NCBI GenBank assembly: GCA_002431395.1
Contig: DJEU01000030.1
Location: 1 to 9,270 of the forward strand
DNA from: Lachnoclostridium sp. UBA5890
Lineage (GTDB): Bacteria > Bacillota > Clostridia > Lachnospirales > Lachnospiraceae
DNA: 9,270 nt
Direction of reading: 5' to 3'
Shown piece after piece: positions 1 through 6,287 of this stretch. The notes under the pieces are model-generated. The model made no database searches and was not told the DNA's origin. It worked only from the letters and a program-made list of their open reading frames with translations. Positions within the stretch are counted from its first letter, which is position 1. Every line of letters starts with the position of its first letter. A program made the position numbers and the translations under genes.

Positions 1-17
1 TGACATTTATTAGCTGG

Positions 18-47
18 ACTTATCAATTTCTCTTCTTACTTATCAAT
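18..47. repeat. Direct repeat of ACTTATCAAT, 20-bp period
   Basis: The 10-mer ACTTATCAAT occurs exactly at 18-27 and again at 38-47, so the copies start 20 bp apart, close to two helical turns. This spacing would place two protein-binding half-sites on the same face of the DNA. The repeat lies about 125 bp upstream of the Ig-like gene in an AT-rich, otherwise gene-free leader. A regulatory role is inference; AT-rich DNA also yields such repeats by chance. Confidence 0.4.
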
Positions 48-131
48 AGACTACTTTATTTTTATGTTTATTTTGTGACACATTTCCCCTTTTCTTTCTT
101 CTTTTCCTGACACAACTGTGCCATAGCTGCT

Positions 132-140
132 TGCTACACT
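132..140 (+). promoter_or_regulatory. Possible extended -10 element for the Ig-like gene
   Basis: TGCTACACT at 132-140 fits the extended -10 pattern TGnTATAAT with four of six core bases. It would start transcription about 25 bases before the ribosome binding site. A -35-like CTGACA sits at 107-112, but the 22-bp gap is too long for a normal sigma-A promoter, so only the extended -10 supports the call. No better promoter was seen in 1-170. Confidence 0.25.
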
Positions 141-170
141 CATATCAACAAACAGAGGATGGTGTGAATT

Positions 171-878
171 ATGATGCACAAAATTAAAATTATTTTTTCA
201 TGGCTGCTGATCGGCGTCCTCTTTCTTGGTACATTGGAACCAGGCAATGATGCCTTTGCAGCAAAGAAAAATAAATATATCCGCATGAATGTAAAATCCG
301 TTACATTGTCAAAAAACGGAATGTACAAACTGCGTCTCTACAATACAAAGAAGCGCCAGACCATCGTATTTTCCTCAGACAATGAATCCATAGCGACGGT
401 AACTTCTACCACACAGCCAAAACTAGCTGTCGTGACTGCCGTAAACCCGGGAAATACTTACGTTCGTGCGACGATTTCCAATTCCCGCGGACGAGTTGTG
501 CGCACTTTAAAAGTAAAGGTAAAAGTGACGCCGTATGCCGTCAGTGTCAAATTTGGGAAGAAAAAAATCTACCTAAACGAAACTAAAAATACCAAGTTAA
601 ATACGATCATAAAGCCGAATATTTCGCAGGAAATTCCACTTTATGAATCTTCTGACACCGATGTGGCGACGGTCAATTCCCGCGGTGTCGTAACCGCTGT
701 CGCAGTGGGCGAAGCCGTGATTACGGCAACCCTTTTGTCCAGCGGACAGTCTGCGTCCTGCACGATAGTCGTAAAACCGGAACCGGTCGAAACCGCTCCA
801 CCTGCCGCCACTTCGACAACGTCGGCAACAAAAAGCACCCGTTCGGCTGCTGCCGGCAGTTCTAGCACTTTGAACTAA
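171..878 (+). CDS. Secreted protein with two bacterial Ig-like (BIG2) domains
   Basis: A 235-residue exported protein. Residues 1-30 form a signal peptide: a short basic start, a hydrophobic core at 7-22, and likely cleavage around AFA-A (28-31). Two bacterial Ig-like domains follow, at roughly 38-118 and 122-203. Each shows the family pattern of an S(S/D)-x-x-(I/V)-ATV strand, a 'VTAV..G' turn, and a closing alternating-valine strand. The last 32 residues are a Pro/Ser/Thr/Ala-rich low-complexity tail with no LPxTG motif and no membrane anchor, so the protein is probably released or held non-covalently in the wall. The start at 171 has a weak purine-rich site (GAGG at 155-158, GGTG at 161-164); the ATG at 174 is an equal alternative. 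BIG2 domains usually serve adhesion or act as spacers in surface proteins. No catalytic domain is seen. The stop overlaps the convergent ATPase gene by 4 bp. Confidence 0.85.
   Translation: MMHKIKIIFSWLLIGVLFLGTLEPGNDAFAAKKNKYIRMNVKSVTLSKNGMYKLRLYNTKKRQTIVFSSDNESIATVTSTTQPKLAVVTAVNPGNTYVRATISNSRGRVVRTLKVKVKVTPYAVSVKFGKKKIYLNETKNTKLNTIIKPNISQEIPLYESSDTDVATVNSRGVVTAVAVGEAVITATLLSSGQSASCTIVVKPEPVETAPPAATSTTSATKSTRSAAAGSSSTLN
830..850 (-). terminator. Weak candidate terminator for the minus-strand operon
   Basis: Read on the minus strand, 850-835 can form a stem GCA-x-CC / GG-x-TGC with a four-base loop GAAC and one G-G mismatch, followed at once by five T (834-830). It would end the operon transcript about 25-45 bases past the ATPase stop codon, inside the coding region of the opposing Ig-like gene. 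The stem is short and interrupted, so this is only a candidate. No better terminator was seen downstream of the ATPase. Confidence 0.25.
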
Positions 879-2410
879 AAATCACGAACATTCTCCTGGG
901 AATGTATCATTCCCTCGCGGAGCTCCGAAAGAAGTTCCGCTTTTTTTGTCCCCAGAAGAAGCTGTTCATTGTATTTACGGAACCGCTCATTTTCATTTTC
1001 TGCCAGAAAAACAGCCGCCTCCGGATCCATCGCCAGCTCTGTCACAAATACGACAAGTTCCTGTCCGTCTGCGAATGCTGCCTCGATAAAATCAAACGCA
1101 TGCTCCAATTTTTCAGATGCCATCTGCTCCCGCATTTCCAATTCTTCCACTGCCTCTGCAAATGGTCCGCGTGCGAGATCAAAAATTTCTTCCGGCGTTT
1201 TTCCCACGACATCTTCTGCCTGTGGACAGGCTCCACGTAACTTCTCGCCAAGTTTTTCCCAAAGATGCTCCTCGTCTTTTTCCAAGAATCCCTGTTTTTT
1301 GCGAAGTGCCGTCTCTGCCTCCTGCTCTGTACACAGCTTCTGATAGGCAGCCACCGGCTCCTCTCCCGCCATTACGCAGCTTCGATACTGCTTCAAAAAG
1401 GCAAACCATTTGTCTGTCATTTTTTTCCAGTCGCGCACCGCTTCAAACGAAGTGTGAAGTCCGGAAAGCACAAGATGAACGACGCTGATCTTCTCATCAA
1501 AGGAAGCCCGGAAAAGCCGCTCATAAATCGAAGCCGTGACCTTGCCTTCCAATATTTCCGGAATGCCATAATGATCTTCGTATTTCTTATACAAATCGAT
1601 ATACGCAGCTACATCTTTTGCCACATCATCGTGCGCAAGGTATTCGCGGATGCTTTCTTCCGTAAGCGCAATCCCCAGTTCTTCATAGACTTTCATCAAA
1701 CTGCTGAGATCCTCCCAGCCACGTGCTGTCACAAACTGCATGCCATCGACATCATTTTCGACCACATAAAAATTCGCCGGCCGCAGATCAAGATACGTCA
1801 GCAATGCCGGGTGAATATGTCGTTTGACCGCATATTCTTTCCACACTGAAAAATCGGCATCAATCCGCATCTGGCGCACGCGGTCCAATGTCACCATGTC
1901 AAATTCGCGCACAGATTTATTGTACTCCGGCGGATTTCCTGCCGCTACAATGATCCATCCTTCCGGCACTGCCTGATTGCCAAATGTCTTGCATTGCAGA
2001 AATTGGAGCATCGTCGGCGCGAGCGTCTCCGACACGCAATTGATCTCGTCGATAAAAAGAATCCCTTCTTTTAGTCCGGTTTCACGCATTTTCTCATACA
2101 CACTCGCAATAATTTCGCTCATCGTATACTCTGTAATGGAAACTTCTTTTCCCCCAAATGTATCTTTTCGGATAAACGGAAGGCCGACTGCGCTCTGTCT
2201 CGTGTGGTGCGTAATGGTATAGGAAACAAGCCCGATCTCACACTCTCTGGCAATCTGTTCCATAATCTGTGTCTTTCCGATCCCCGGCGGCCCGATCAAA
2301 AGCATCGGACGCTGGCGCACCGGCGCGATCCGGTAATCCCCCTCCGGCGTCTTGGCAAGATACGCTCTTACCGCATCTTTGATCTCTTGTTTTGCCTGTT
2401 TGATATTCAT
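875..2410 (-). CDS. MoxR-type AAA+ ATPase
   Basis: A 511-residue cytosolic AAA+ ATPase of the MoxR kind, which hydrolyses ATP to remodel partner proteins, usually together with a vWA-domain protein. The core is complete: Walker A GPPGIGKT at 40-47, Walker B ILFIDE at 117-122 (D121, E122), sensor-1 N159 in AAGNPP, and a candidate arginine finger at R177 in LDRVR. From about residue 230 the chain is long, charged and probably mostly helical, with heptad-like Glu/Lys/Leu stretches in the last 150 residues; MoxR proteins are often nearer 300-380 residues, so this C-terminal extension is large. The start is fixed by GGAGG six bases upstream and by the ATGA overlap with the vWA gene, a sign of translational coupling. 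It is the last gene of a five-gene operon. Its final codons also carry the opposing gene's terminator. The remodelled target is unknown. Confidence 0.9.
   Translation of the reverse strand: MNIKQAKQEIKDAVRAYLAKTPEGDYRIAPVRQRPMLLIGPPGIGKTQIMEQIARECEIGLVSYTITHHTRQSAVGLPFIRKDTFGGKEVSITEYTMSEIIASVYEKMRETGLKEGILFIDEINCVSETLAPTMLQFLQCKTFGNQAVPEGWIIVAAGNPPEYNKSVREFDMVTLDRVRQMRIDADFSVWKEYAVKRHIHPALLTYLDLRPANFYVVENDVDGMQFVTARGWEDLSSLMKVYEELGIALTEESIREYLAHDDVAKDVAAYIDLYKKYEDHYGIPEILEGKVTASIYERLFRASFDEKISVVHLVLSGLHTSFEAVRDWKKMTDKWFAFLKQYRSCVMAGEEPVAAYQKLCTEQEAETALRKKQGFLEKDEEHLWEKLGEKLRGACPQAEDVVGKTPEEIFDLARGPFAEAVEELEMREQMASEKLEHAFDFIEAAFADGQELVVFVTELAMDPEAAVFLAENENERFRKYNEQLLLGTKKAELLSELREGMIHSQENVRDF
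898..914. other. Perfect 7-bp hairpin between the convergent stops and the terminator
   Basis: GGGAATG (898-904) and CATTCCC (908-914) form a perfect 7-bp stem around a TAT loop. An overlapping alternative stem pairs ACATTC (889-894) with GAATGT (900-905), so the two folds exclude each other. It lies in the last codons of the ATPase gene and just upstream of the plus-strand terminator. No T-tract follows on either strand, so it is not a terminator by itself. It may protect the 3' end or have no function. Confidence 0.4.
917..947 (+). terminator. Intrinsic terminator of the Ig-like gene, inside the ATPase coding region
   Basis: On the plus strand GCGGAGCT (917-924) pairs with AGTTCCGC (933-940) through eight pairs, one of them a G-T wobble. 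The loop is eight bases, and seven T follow immediately (941-947). This is a textbook Rho-independent terminator pointing away from the Ig-like gene, 38 bases past its stop. The same bases, read on the minus strand, are codons of the ATPase C-terminus. Confidence 0.8.
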
Positions 2411-3702
2411 CTGTTTCCTCCAATCTTAAAACACATCGCCCACGGCGGTACCTTTGACTTTTCATACTCATCTAAGTAAATAAATGCGACATCGTATTCC
2501 GGTCGTTTTGCCGGATACGTACCCTTTCCATCGGTAAAATAAAGGAGTCCCCGCAGTCCACGAAGTTCTCCCTGTTCGCGCAGCCCCGCGACATAGGAAA
2601 ATGCCGGGCGGAAATCCGTCCCTCCGCCGCCGATGATGGTAAACTTCTCCAAATACGCATCCAATTCGGAAATATCCGTAATCTTCGTATCTTCGCGCAC
2701 CGCGTCATCACATTGCAAAATGCGGATATGGCATTTATGGAAAAAACTGTCTTTTTCGGTGAGCAGGGTAAATGTCTCGCGCAAAAACCCTTTGATAAGT
2801 TCCCCATCAGTCGAATAGCTTGTATCGAGCACCACGACAAACTCCTGAATCCGCATCACTTCGCGTGTTTCGACCGGTTCAATGAGCGGCATATTGCCAT
2901 ACAAAGAAAGCCCATACGTATAAAAATTCAGATCAAACGTATCCGGGTCGCACTGCATTTCTTCCCGAAGCACCGCAAATTTCCGCAGAAAATCCCGGTA
3001 ACTCCGCCTGCTTTTGTCTGCCTTTAACCGCCGCAAAAGGGACTGCTCGCCCTCTTCCGGCTCATCGCCGCGCTTTTCTTCCTGCATCTGGCTCTGCCGC
3101 GAAATCTTGTCCCACATTTGCCTCGCCTGATTTTGCATCGGCGACTTTTTTTCCTCTTCCGGCCAAAATTTGTGATTGTCTGTATAAAATTCCCGACGCA
3201 GTTTTTCCCGCTCTTCAATCCCAATTTCTTCCAAATATTCATAGATCTTTGCCGCCGAAAGAAGTTTCCTCTCTTCCATGGTTTGATACATTTTCTGGCG
3301 TTCCCACGACAATGCGCGCTTCACACTCTTCTTTTCCAAATGATCGATAACGTACTCGACTTCAATATCACACGCTGCATCCCACCAAGGCCTCTCCCGC
3401 CCCTGCTGCAGCCACAAATGAGCAAAAAGGCAGTGAAGCACCGTATGAAGATACACGCGGTTCAGATACAGTGGATTTTCTGGAAATATTCTACATATAC
3501 GTTCTGCCGGAAAGTACAATTTACGGCCATCCGTCACCAATGTTTGGAGCCCCTGTGCCGGCTGCCATCCCAGCGCAGAAAGCGCCACATCCAAAAAGCG
3601 CAGATCCTGATACAATTCATTCTGCACAAACCGCAGAATTTTTTCCGCCATCTGATTCTGCCACGCCTCTTCGCTCTGCACCTGCTTTTTACTCAAATTC
3701 AT
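2407..3702 (-). CDS. Metallopeptidase-like plus vWA-like protein (DUF2201 type), MoxR partner
   Basis: A 431-residue cytosolic protein with two recognisable regions. The N-terminal part (about 20-130) resembles the 'putative metallopeptidase' domain found with DUF2201, with a histidine cluster H86-TVL-H90-CLFA-H95 followed by a WDAACDIEVE stretch (107-116). The Glu of a true HExxH zincin site is replaced by T87, so peptidase activity is doubtful. A charged, Gln/Glu-rich linker covers about 185-235. The C-terminal vWA-like domain (about 287-425) keeps the metal-site residues D293-T-S295-Y-S297, T362 in GGGGTD, and D391 in FTDGKG. Reading back to 3783 is possible, but ATG at 3702 is preferred: AAGGAGG lies upstream (about 14 bases off), and this start leaves only a 14-nt overlap with the LRR gene. 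It overlaps the ATPase start by ATGA, which supports a stoichiometric MoxR-vWA complex. The complex and its function are inferred from family knowledge. Confidence 0.85.
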   Translation of the reverse strand: MNLSKKQVQSEEAWQNQMAEKILRFVQNELYQDLRFLDVALSALGWQPAQGLQTLVTDGRKLYFPAERICRIFPENPLYLNRVYLHTVLHCLFAHLWLQQGRERPWWDAACDIEVEYVIDHLEKKSVKRALSWERQKMYQTMEERKLLSAAKIYEYLEEIGIEEREKLRREFYTDNHKFWPEEEKKSPMQNQARQMWDKISRQSQMQEEKRGDEPEEGEQSLLRRLKADKSRRSYRDFLRKFAVLREEMQCDPDTFDLNFYTYGLSLYGNMPLIEPVETREVMRIQEFVVVLDTSYSTDGELIKGFLRETFTLLTEKDSFFHKCHIRILQCDDAVREDTKITDISELDAYLEKFTIIGGGGTDFRPAFSYVAGLREQGELRGLRGLLYFTDGKGTYPAKRPEYDVAFIYLDEYEKSKVPPWAMCFKIGGNR

Positions 3703-4633
3703 AGCGCGCCTTTTTGCCTCCTTCTTTTTTCCTGCCTGCTGCCAAAAGGACAGCGGCCCCTTCCGTCCAATCCTGCTGCACATAGGTTACCAATGCTTTT
3801 TCTTTCACCGTTGTTTCTATTTTATCCCCTGCAAGTACCGAATTTACAGAAAATTTCAGCCATTCCAATTTTCTATTTTTTAAACAGATTTCAAATATTT
3901 TCTCCGGCACACTCATCAAATATTTTTCGTATCGAAGGCGGTTCTTTTCCGTCAAACCAATCGGGGTCATAAGCCTGTCCATCGCCATATGTACAAGAAC
4001 CCGGTCATTTTCCTCCGCGCAAGCCTTCTCAAAAATCGAATCGTACGCCTCGAAATCCACTTTTCCCTCACGGAAACATTGTCTCGCCCGGAACCCCTCA
4101 CCCTCGATATTTAAGCCAAAAATGTGCGCCGGCGCAATCGTATCATATCCCTCATAATACTCGGGATAAAACAAAACCGCATCGTCAAACTGCACCTCGA
4201 CATCCCACGAAATTCTTGTAAGCAGCTGCTTTGCGCCAGTCTCCTCTCCCGCCTTTCCGCGGATACGCACCTTGTTCAATGCACTGCAGTTATTAAATAC
4301 ATCGCTTCCAATCTCTGTCGTCCTTTTCCCCACTTCAAGGGCATACATTTTTTTACAATTAAAGAAAGCTGCATTTTCAATCCGCTCAACGGCATCCGGC
4401 AACGTAATCTTTTCCACAAACTCCCCCTGCGCCGAATGATCACACGGCTCCCCCATTACTGTCGTAATGCCATTTTGATTTGTTTCTTTTCGTTTCCGGT
4501 CCGAAAAACAATACGCTCCAACCGCCACAAGATTACGCCCTTCTACCGTTTCCGGCAGCGTAATCTCCGGGCTGTCTGAGCGCACTTCGTGCACGACCGC
4601 ATTTTGATTTTGTTCGTTCCAAATAAGCTCCAT
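3689..4633 (-). CDS. Leaderless LRR (BspA-type) protein with helical C-terminus, operon partner of MoxR-vWA
   Basis: A 314-residue protein with no signal peptide or membrane segment, so probably cytosolic, unlike most BspA-type LRR proteins. LRR_5-like repeats appear in the N-terminal part: ITLPETVEGRNLVAVGAYCF (24-43), ITLPDAVERIENAAFFNC (76-93) and LEVGKRTTEIGSDVFNNC (99-116), with a weaker strand KVRIRG at 121-126. The region 190-302 is a series of amphipathic helix pairs, somewhat ankyrin-like but not assignable by eye. The tail (301-314) is Lys/Gly-rich. The start at 4633 has GAGG nine bases upstream, overlapping the stop of the SGNH gene. Its 3' end overlaps the vWA gene by 14 nt, so the two are probably coupled. 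By position it is the likely third part of the MoxR-vWA machine, perhaps a substrate adaptor; that role is inference. Confidence 0.75.
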   Translation of the reverse strand: MELIWNEQNQNAVVHEVRSDSPEITLPETVEGRNLVAVGAYCFSDRKRKETNQNGITTVMGEPCDHSAQGEFVEKITLPDAVERIENAAFFNCKKMYALEVGKRTTEIGSDVFNNCSALNKVRIRGKAGEETGAKQLLTRISWDVEVQFDDAVLFYPEYYEGYDTIAPAHIFGLNIEGEGFRARQCFREGKVDFEAYDSIFEKACAEENDRVLVHMAMDRLMTPIGLTEKNRLRYEKYLMSVPEKIFEICLKNRKLEWLKFSVNSVLAGDKIETTVKEKALVTYVQQDWTEGAAVLLAAGRKKEGGKKARYEFE

Positions 4634-4645
4634 GGTGGATTACCT

Positions 4646-5407
4646 CTATTCTTTGCGAATTGCTTCCAGTTCCTTCAATATTGTTTTCAATGCATGCTTC
4701 TTTTCCGTCCAATTCTTTCCCCGTAAAAATGTGCGGTATTTTTTCGGGCATTTTTCCACCGGATAACTGGTACATTTCCTGCCAAAGATCTGTGTATACA
4801 TAAGAATAGCCGCTGTATATCCATTATACTCATTTGGATGGTAGTCGCCCGGTTCATGCAGTTCTTCATACATATAGCCGAGATCCTGTAACCTCTGAAT
4901 GGCCGCTTCTGCCCGAATGATCTTCACACCGTGCTTTGTCAGTTTTTGGATCAATTCTCCTCCGGGTACATCAAATTCTGTCTGATAATAATACGAACGT
5001 GCCGACTTTTTCATATATTTCTGTAGTTTTAGGATATCCTTGTAGGTCGTTTCATAGCGTGTGCCATACTCCTGAAAAATCACAATATCCGATTTTTTCA
5101 ATTGCTTGCAGATATTGTATTCATTAAATTTGGCATCCAATACATGATCGCTCAATTGATATCCGTTATTGATCTGATCATAGACCTTAATATTCGTACC
5201 ATAAAGTTTCGCAATCTGCTTGAAATATTTTTTCTGCGAGCCGTTTCCCACAAGACTATTTCCCACTATCGTAACCGTATACGTCTTCTTTTTTGCCTGA
5301 ACGGACTGCACCCCTGACCCAAGATAACCGCCAATTCCGGAAATCATAAAAACTGCCAAAAATACGGCTGTGACGAGCTGCTTTGCAAATTTACCAGTGC
5401 ATTTCAT
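4646..5407 (-). CDS. Secreted SGNH/GDSL-hydrolase-like protein (DUF4886-like)
   Basis: A 253-residue exported protein. Residues 1-38 form a signal peptide with a hydrophobic core at 11-29 and likely cleavage after SVQA (35-38). The mature part begins with a beta strand and IVGNSL (47-52), a block-I nucleophile motif in which S51 would be catalytic and Asn replaces the usual Asp of GDSL. A block-III-like IFQEYG lies mid-protein. Block V is GDYHPNEYNGY (187-197), giving D188 and H190 as the other catalytic residues. SGNH enzymes cleave or add esters, often acetyl groups on glycans or cell-wall polymers; the substrate here is unknown. The ATG at 5407 is preferred over one at 5434 because GGGGG lies about five bases upstream and the signal peptide then starts cleanly. 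It sits 14 nt after the RhuM fragment and 12 nt before the LRR gene. Confidence 0.75.
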   Translation of the reverse strand: MKCTGKFAKQLVTAVFLAVFMISGIGGYLGSGVQSVQAKKKTYTVTIVGNSLVGNGSQKKYFKQIAKLYGTNIKVYDQINNGYQLSDHVLDAKFNEYNICKQLKKSDIVIFQEYGTRYETTYKDILKLQKYMKKSARSYYYQTEFDVPGGELIQKLTKHGVKIIRAEAAIQRLQDLGYMYEELHEPGDYHPNEYNGYTAAILMYTQIFGRKCTSYPVEKCPKKYRTFLRGKNWTEKKHALKTILKELEAIRKE

Positions 5408-5421
5408 GTTTTTGCCCCCTT

Positions 5422-5697
5422 TTAATTCTTCCATTGTAAAAACGTTTTCCCCGGAATTGCGCCATGTGGAGTGGGTATTTCCATTTTGGAAACAACCACT
5501 TTTTCGCTAAGCTCACCCTGCTCAAAAATTTTCTTTAAATGCTTACTGATTGCTGAAGTCTGTACACCAAACAGTTCAGCCATTGCCTTCTGGGTAATCC
5601 ATATTGTTTCATCTTTTATCAAAGCGCTGACCGTTACATCGTCGTCTTCCGTTCTGTACAGTACCATTTCGATTTGCTTCGTAATATCTGTTTTCAT
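5422..5697 (-). CDS. Truncated RhuM-family protein (N-terminal domain only)
   Basis: A 91-residue protein that resembles only the start of RhuM-family proteins, which are normally over 300 residues. Family-like features are TEDDDVTV (16-23), the ETIWITQKAMAELFGV segment (30-45), which looks like a helix-turn-helix, then SAISKHLKKIFEQGEL (48-63) and PHGAIPGKT (77-85). Resemblance stops at about residue 85, and FLQWKN then runs to a stop. The YYNLD and 'GYRVNS' region expected next is absent, and the SGNH gene starts 14 nt later, so the rest has been deleted. The start at 5697 is chosen over 5745 because GGGGG lies six bases upstream, while the longer reading would translate the promoter itself. 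It leads the operon directly behind its promoter. It may be a decayed gene, or a retained small DNA-binding protein that regulates the operon. Confidence 0.7.
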   Translation of the reverse strand: MKTDITKQIEMVLYRTEDDDVTVSALIKDETIWITQKAMAELFGVQTSAISKHLKKIFEQGELSEKVVVSKMEIPTPHGAIPGKTFLQWKN

Positions 5698-5716
5698 ATA
5701 AAACCCCCTTTTCCCA

Positions 5717-5745
5717 ATTATAACACATCGGATTTTTTTGAACAA
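5717..5745 (-). promoter_or_regulatory. Sigma-A promoter of the RhuM'-SGNH-LRR-vWA-MoxR operon
   Basis: On the minus strand the -10 box is a perfect TATAAT (5722-5717) preceded by an extended TGn. The -35 box is TTGTTC (5745-5740), three of six matches, at the ideal 17-bp spacing. Transcription would begin near 5710, just before the GGGGG ribosome binding site of the RhuM fragment. It is the only strong promoter seen upstream of the five operon genes. Confidence 0.75.
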
Positions 5746-5748
5746 GAA

Positions 5749-6183
5749 TCACTTTTCCAACACAAAAGTGTACCCATCTTCACTCCGTGGTTTAAAAAGA
5801 AGCAGTTTATCTTCCCGGGGATAATAATCCACTTCCATACGATCCTCTTCGGAAAGATAATAAGACAAAGCGTATACCCCCGTAAGCCCTCGTGTAAGTA
5901 TAAACTTCTTCTCTTCGCCAATAAACGTCTCATTTAACCGAAACTTACGAAAACCTACCAGCATATGATCCAAATCCATATTTTCAAATGTCATCTTGCC
6001 ATCTTCCGAAATCGTAATGGATGCCTTGGAATCCTGATCCCATACATATTTTCCCGGTTTCAAAGAAACATTTCCTACCGGGAGCAAATTTTTGTCGTAG
6101 ATATAAATCGCCGCGACCACCGCAGCAAAAATTAAAACGGCAATCAAACTTTTAGGAAGCATAACCCAGGTTTTCTTTTTCAT
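5749..6183 (-). CDS. Small membrane-anchored extracytoplasmic protein of unknown function
   Basis: A 144-residue protein I do not recognise. The basic start MKKK is followed by one hydrophobic segment at about 9-27 (LPKSLIAVLIFAAVVAAIYI) with no clear signal-peptidase site and no lipobox Cys, so it is probably an N-terminally anchored protein with residues 30-144 outside the membrane. The outer part looks all-beta: short alternating strands, 'GKYVWDQDSKASITISEDGK' at about 44-63, and a closing GYTFVLEK. It has no Cys and no obvious catalytic motif. The start is supported by GGGAG eight bases upstream. Its stop lies just before the operon promoter, so it may be a separate unit read from the LRR gene side. 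A sensor, chaperone or immunity-like role cannot be told apart from the sequence. Confidence 0.7.
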   Translation of the reverse strand: MKKKTWVMLPKSLIAVLIFAAVVAAIYIYDKNLLPVGNVSLKPGKYVWDQDSKASITISEDGKMTFENMDLDHMLVGFRKFRLNETFIGEEKKFILTRGLTGVYALSYYLSEEDRMEVDYYPREDKLLLFKPRSEDGYTFVLEK

Positions 6184-6228
6184 TATTCATTCTCCCTTCC
6201 CTAATAATAGTAGTTTTTTATCTTTAAT

Positions 6229-6252
6229 TAATCTGCCAAATAATCTGCCAAA
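6229..6252. repeat. Tandem 12-bp repeat TAATCTGCCAAA x2
   Basis: TAATCTGCCAAA at 6229-6240 is repeated without a gap at 6241-6252. Both copies are in the gap between the EF-hand/LRR gene and the small membrane-protein gene, about 46-70 bp upstream of the latter's start. On the minus strand each unit contains TTGGCA, five of six matches to a -35 box, but no well-placed -10 box follows either copy. It could be a duplicated binding site or a replication-slippage product. Confidence 0.6.
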
Positions 6253-6287
6253 ACATTTTGAAATACTGTCCCCGGATCACGCTCCCA

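Noticed and set aside
850..859. Palindrome CTGCCGGCAG as an operator or attachment site
   Set aside because: It is a single 10-bp palindrome inside Ala/Gly/Ser-coding DNA of the Ig-like tail, with no second copy in the window.
1265..1849. Plus-strand open frame opposite the ATPase gene
   Set aside because: No start signals, and its sequence is the antisense of conserved ATPase codons.
3703..3783. N-terminal extension of the vWA protein to an ATG at 3783
   Set aside because: It would overlap the LRR gene by 95 bp and adds a basic, low-quality segment; ATG at 3702 has a ribosome binding site and a short overlap.
3118..3972. Long open frame on the plus strand opposite the vWA and LRR genes
   Set aside because: It is antisense to two well-supported genes, has no ribosome binding site or family resemblance, and its His/Pro/Phe-rich make-up is typical of the complement of coding DNA.
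6207..6251. Promoter for the small membrane-protein gene from the TTGGCA copies
   Set aside because: Possible -10 boxes (TACTAT, TAAAGA) lie 19-24 bp or more away or match poorly, so no convincing pair exists.
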